6,358 nucleotides of DNA from CBDUQN01 sp965369375. GTDB taxonomy: Bacteria; Krumholzibacteriota; Krumholzibacteriia; Krumholzibacteriales; Krumholzibacteriaceae. The notes under the pieces are model-generated. The model was not told where the DNA came from and did no database searches. It saw only the letters and a list, made by a program, of their open reading frames with translations. Where the stretch lies: contig CBDUQN010000128.1 in the NCBI GenBank assembly GCA_965369375.1, positions 1-6,358 of the forward strand, read 5' to 3'. The position numbers and the translations under genes are program-made. Position 1 is the first letter of the stretch; each line of letters starts with the position of its first letter. Positions 4,404 through 6,358 of the stretch are shown in pieces.

Positions 4404-6110
4404 TCAACCGCGATAGAGAGACTTGAGCGCTCCCCAGCTTTCTTCCTCGGTGCTTACGGCTTCCATATTCGAATACCTTGTTTCTACATCATGCACGCGT
4501 AGGATTCTATAGCTGTTTCCTTCCCCCGAACCGACGGACTTGAGATAAATGATCACTACATCATTCCCGATATAGGTCGTTTCACCGATATTGAGAACGA
4601 TATAATAGTACCGCTCCGTCATCCAGCAGTCATCGCACGGCTCCCCCCCGATCTCATTCACTGGATACCAGATCCCATCATCTAATCGCAATTGCAGGCG
4701 ATCAATATGAGGTTCGTACTGCCCGTTGGCAGCCAGAAACATATTCCTGGTGCACCGCATGTCCTCCTCCCTCATGAGGTAATGGTTTTGGCCTGGCTCA
4801 TAATCGCCCTCCTGAAAGAAAAAGAGGTAATCGTCATGCAATAGTTCGACGTAGCGCTCGATGTCGGTATTCAGGTATGAGAGCAGGAGATTCTGCACTA
4901 CCCCCTCTTTGTCGGCCGGATCGTAGTATCTCTCCAGGCAGCCCGAAAAGGTGTGTGCTCCGATGTAGCTGTCAAACGCCGTAATCGTCACGGAATTGGA
5001 TGCAACAGAATAATCTCCGTTTGAAGCGTCGCAGAAGAGCGGGTCCCGTGCTATATTATCCGGTCCGGGCGTCTCGTACCCGCATTCGCCGTTTTTCCAG
5101 ATATCGTTGTAGGTGGCGTTCACTTCGGCCAAATAGGGATCGTAGAGCGCAATGCCGCATCGAGCGTTCGAAGCGATTATGTTTCGTGTCACGTTCGCCG
5201 TCAGCAGCTCGCCGGGTGCGGAGCCGAGATCGATCCCTCCACCGGTGTTGCGGGCAATCGTATTGTACTGGATGTCTTGATCGCCGCCCCCCCGCATGTG
5301 AACACCCGAACCGGAGAAGGCGCCCGGGACCGTACCGTTGTCAACAATCGTATTGTACTTTACGACTGCATCCCGCAATGTCTCGATATAAAGGCCGGCG
5401 CCTCTGTTATTGCTGACCGTGTTTCGCCAAAACATGCTCCCATGCGAACCACCACCTTCAAGCAACGTCACACCGTTCCCCTCGCCCATTGACCCGTTAC
5501 CGCTGATATGGTTACCAGCCACTAGAAAATAACAATCCGACGAATTCACGAGACATATCCCGCCTCCGAAATTATCGTGTATGAGATTATGTGAAATCTC
5601 AATTGTACTCGTCTCGTCACAGTCGTAATCGTCCGTATCAATATATACGCCGAATCCGAACATGCTCCGGGCACCGCTCATCGAGCACCAGATAATGGCA
5701 ATTCCATTGGATGAGCTTACATATACGGCATGCTTCGCGACATTCTCGAATGTGAAGCCCCAAATCGTAATATCATTCGAGTTTGCTATATGTAAGGCGT
5801 AATCGCTCGCCCCCTGGCCTGATACCGTCGTCGAATCCTTGCCGTCCATGCTCTTGAGCAGAAGATCGCTCTTGCCGTCTATCTCCACAACCGAGGAAGC
5901 ATTTTCGGAATACATTCCCTTCGCGACGAGAATGGTATCCCCTTCGCGTGCCGCACCAACGGCCTCCTGGATCGTCGCGTACTCTCCCGGAACGAACAGC
6001 ACACCGGGAGGAATCTCCGGTATAACGATATCGTTTTCTGCCGGTTCCTCGGAGCATCCGACGCCCAGCAGAGCGATCGACAAGCCGCACAACAGCGAAA
6101 TGGCTTTCAT
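4404..6110 (-). CDS. Beta-helix lipoprotein with NTF2-like C-terminal domain
   Basis: The product has 568 residues from the ATG at 6110. The first 18 residues form a lipoprotein-like signal peptide ending LLGVG before Cys19; Gly at -3 is less usual, so lipidation is likely but not certain. Residues of about 35-390 form a right-handed parallel beta-helix of the PbH1/pectin-lyase-like type. It opens with YATIQEAVGAAREGDTILVA and shows repeated turns such as NTIVDNG, NTIARNTGGGI and NIIASNARCGIALYD. It ends in the common NIARDPLFCDASNGDYS cap. Residues of about 391-568 resemble NTF2/SnoaL-like domains (YLNTDIERYVELLHDDYLF, with a CDDC pair) and end WGALKSLYRG. Catalysis is not evident; a cell-surface or envelope carbohydrate-binding role is only a guess. 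The reading frame extends upstream to a GTG at 6203, but that part is translated from tRNA-Leu sequence and should be excluded. AAGGAAAGGG lies 11 bases before the ATG. Confidence 0.9.
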   Translation of the reverse strand: MKAISLLCGLSIALLGVGCSEEPAENDIVIPEIPPGVLFVPGEYATIQEAVGAAREGDTILVAKGMYSENASSVVEIDGKSDLLLKSMDGKDSTTVSGQGASDYALHIANSNDITIWGFTFENVAKHAVYVSSSNGIAIIWCSMSGARSMFGFGVYIDTDDYDCDETSTIEISHNLIHDNFGGGICLVNSSDCYFLVAGNHISGNGSMGEGNGVTLLEGGGSHGSMFWRNTVSNNRGAGLYIETLRDAVVKYNTIVDNGTVPGAFSGSGVHMRGGGDQDIQYNTIARNTGGGIDLGSAPGELLTANVTRNIIASNARCGIALYDPYLAEVNATYNDIWKNGECGYETPGPDNIARDPLFCDASNGDYSVASNSVTITAFDSYIGAHTFSGCLERYYDPADKEGVVQNLLLSYLNTDIERYVELLHDDYLFFFQEGDYEPGQNHYLMREEDMRCTRNMFLAANGQYEPHIDRLQLRLDDGIWYPVNEIGGEPCDDCWMTERYYYIVLNIGETTYIGNDVVIIYLKSVGSGEGNSYRILRVHDVETRYSNMEAVSTEEESWGALKSLYRG

Positions 6111-6140
6111 GTTAATAAAATCCCTTTCCTTATATGATCT

Positions 6141-6170
6141 ATTATACAAGCTCGTGATGGAGCAAATCAA
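6141..6170 (-). promoter_or_regulatory. Promoter of the beta-helix lipoprotein gene
   Basis: On the minus strand TTGATT (6165-6170) is followed after 18 bp by a perfect TATAAT (6141-6146). The predicted start near 6134 gives a leader of about 24 nt with the ribosome site at 6122-6131. The -35 box lies in the part of the tRNA-Leu remnant that aligns with the 3' side of the anticodon stem. Confidence 0.6.
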
Positions 6171-6209
6171 GCTTGATGCGACTGCGTCCGCCAATTCCGC
6201 CACCCCGGC
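6166..6209 (-). pseudogene. 5' remnant of a tRNA-Leu(CAA)-like gene
   Basis: The acceptor 5' strand GCCGGGG, the connector TG and a leucine-type D arm (GCGGAATTGGCGGACGC, with G where A21 is normally conserved) are intact. They are followed by GTCGC, the loop ATCAAGC and TTGAT. In register this loop has T33, anticodon CAA and G37, but the stem pairs in only 4 of 5 positions, two of them G-U. A GCTC/GAGC stem at 6150-6163 sits where the variable arm would be. No T arm or acceptor 3' strand follows, so a working tRNA cannot form. It differs from the intact tRNA-Leu(UAA) at many D-arm positions, so it derives from another isoacceptor. Confidence 0.75.
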
Positions 6210-6304
6210 AACGGATAAATCTTAGAGAGGAATAGAGCTTGGCAGGCGAGAAAGAACGGGCGCCGGTGTGACACAACGGTGGTCGATTCCGTTTCAGAAA
6301 AAAC

Positions 6305-6358
6305 TGGAGGCGGCAACCGGATTCGAACCGGTGAATAACGGTTTTGCAGACCGTCGCC
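6305..6358 (-). tRNA. tRNA-Cys(GCA), 5' part beyond the window
   Basis: The 3' part of a tRNA is present, cut by the window edge. It includes the anticodon stem ACGGT/ACCGT with loop CTGCAAA (anticodon GCA at 6345-6347), the short variable loop TATTC, and the T arm ACCGG-TTCGAAT-CCGGT. The acceptor strand is TGCCGCC, with discriminator U73, the key identity base of cysteine tRNAs. CCA is encoded at 6305-6307. A run of six T follows almost directly. It lies about 95 bp upstream of the tRNA-Leu remnant on the same strand. Confidence 0.95.

Noticed and set aside
4148..4426. 92-codon plus-strand frame across the tRNA-Leu
   Set aside because: It is translated mostly from the antisense of the tRNA and its promoter, with no ribosome site or protein-like composition.
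4294..6210. CACCCCGGCA occurs at both tRNA-Leu copies (4294-4303 and 6201-6210) and could be att sites of an integrated element
   Set aside because: The 10 bases are simply the conserved 5' end of leucine tRNAs. The flanking D arms differ, and no integrase or other mobility gene lies between them.

Overview
The window is ordinary bacterial chromosome with every recognisable gene on the minus strand. In transcription order (right to left) it holds: a partial tRNA-Cys(GCA); the 5' part of a broken tRNA-Leu; a secreted beta-helix lipoprotein; an intact tRNA-Leu(UAA); a CCA-adding tRNA nucleotidyltransferase with an HD domain; a small cysteine-rich protein of unknown function; and the chaperone DnaK. 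The coding regions are moderately GC-rich with AT-rich gaps. The lipoprotein pairs a PbH1-type beta-helix with an NTF2-like C-terminal domain ending in W-G-A-L-K-S-L-Y-R. I associate that architecture with uncultured Gram-negative lineages of the FCB group and relatives (Krumholzibacteriota/Eisenbacteria type). This placement is inference only; no rRNA or other phylogenetic marker beyond DnaK is present.

Right part (about 4200-6358): tRNA-Cys and tRNA-Leu lie on the same strand, as in the Gly-Cys-Leu tRNA cluster of E. coli, but they are separated here by a 44-60 nt tRNA-Leu(CAA)-like remnant and the lipoprotein gene. The remnant creates a false N-terminal extension of the lipoprotein reading frame (the well-known 'MAELADA' tRNA artefact). 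The true start is the ATG at 6110, which begins a lipoprotein signal peptide. The intact tRNA-Leu has no encoded CCA, whereas tRNA-Cys does. The next gene encodes the enzyme that would add CCA, apparently from a leaderless mRNA.

Middle part (about 2525-2720): the gap between cca and the small protein is the most interesting stretch. It holds a perfect 13-bp inverted repeat (2601-2613 / 2698-2710) enclosing further helices and a possible pseudoknot. On the plus strand a TTGACA / TATCTT promoter places its start at the first base of the repeat, and a U-rich tract follows the last base. I read this as a candidate structured non-coding RNA of about 110-120 nt. It is transcribed divergently from the small cysteine-rich gene through overlapping promoters. 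I do not recognise its family.

Left part (1-2212): dnaK has no CIRCE operator in its 235-bp upstream gap. The gap carries instead a -24/-12 (sigma-54-like) promoter match, a pair of 10-bp inverted sites 108 bp apart flanking it, and a short dyad about 140 bp upstream. The regulatory reading of these is tentative.
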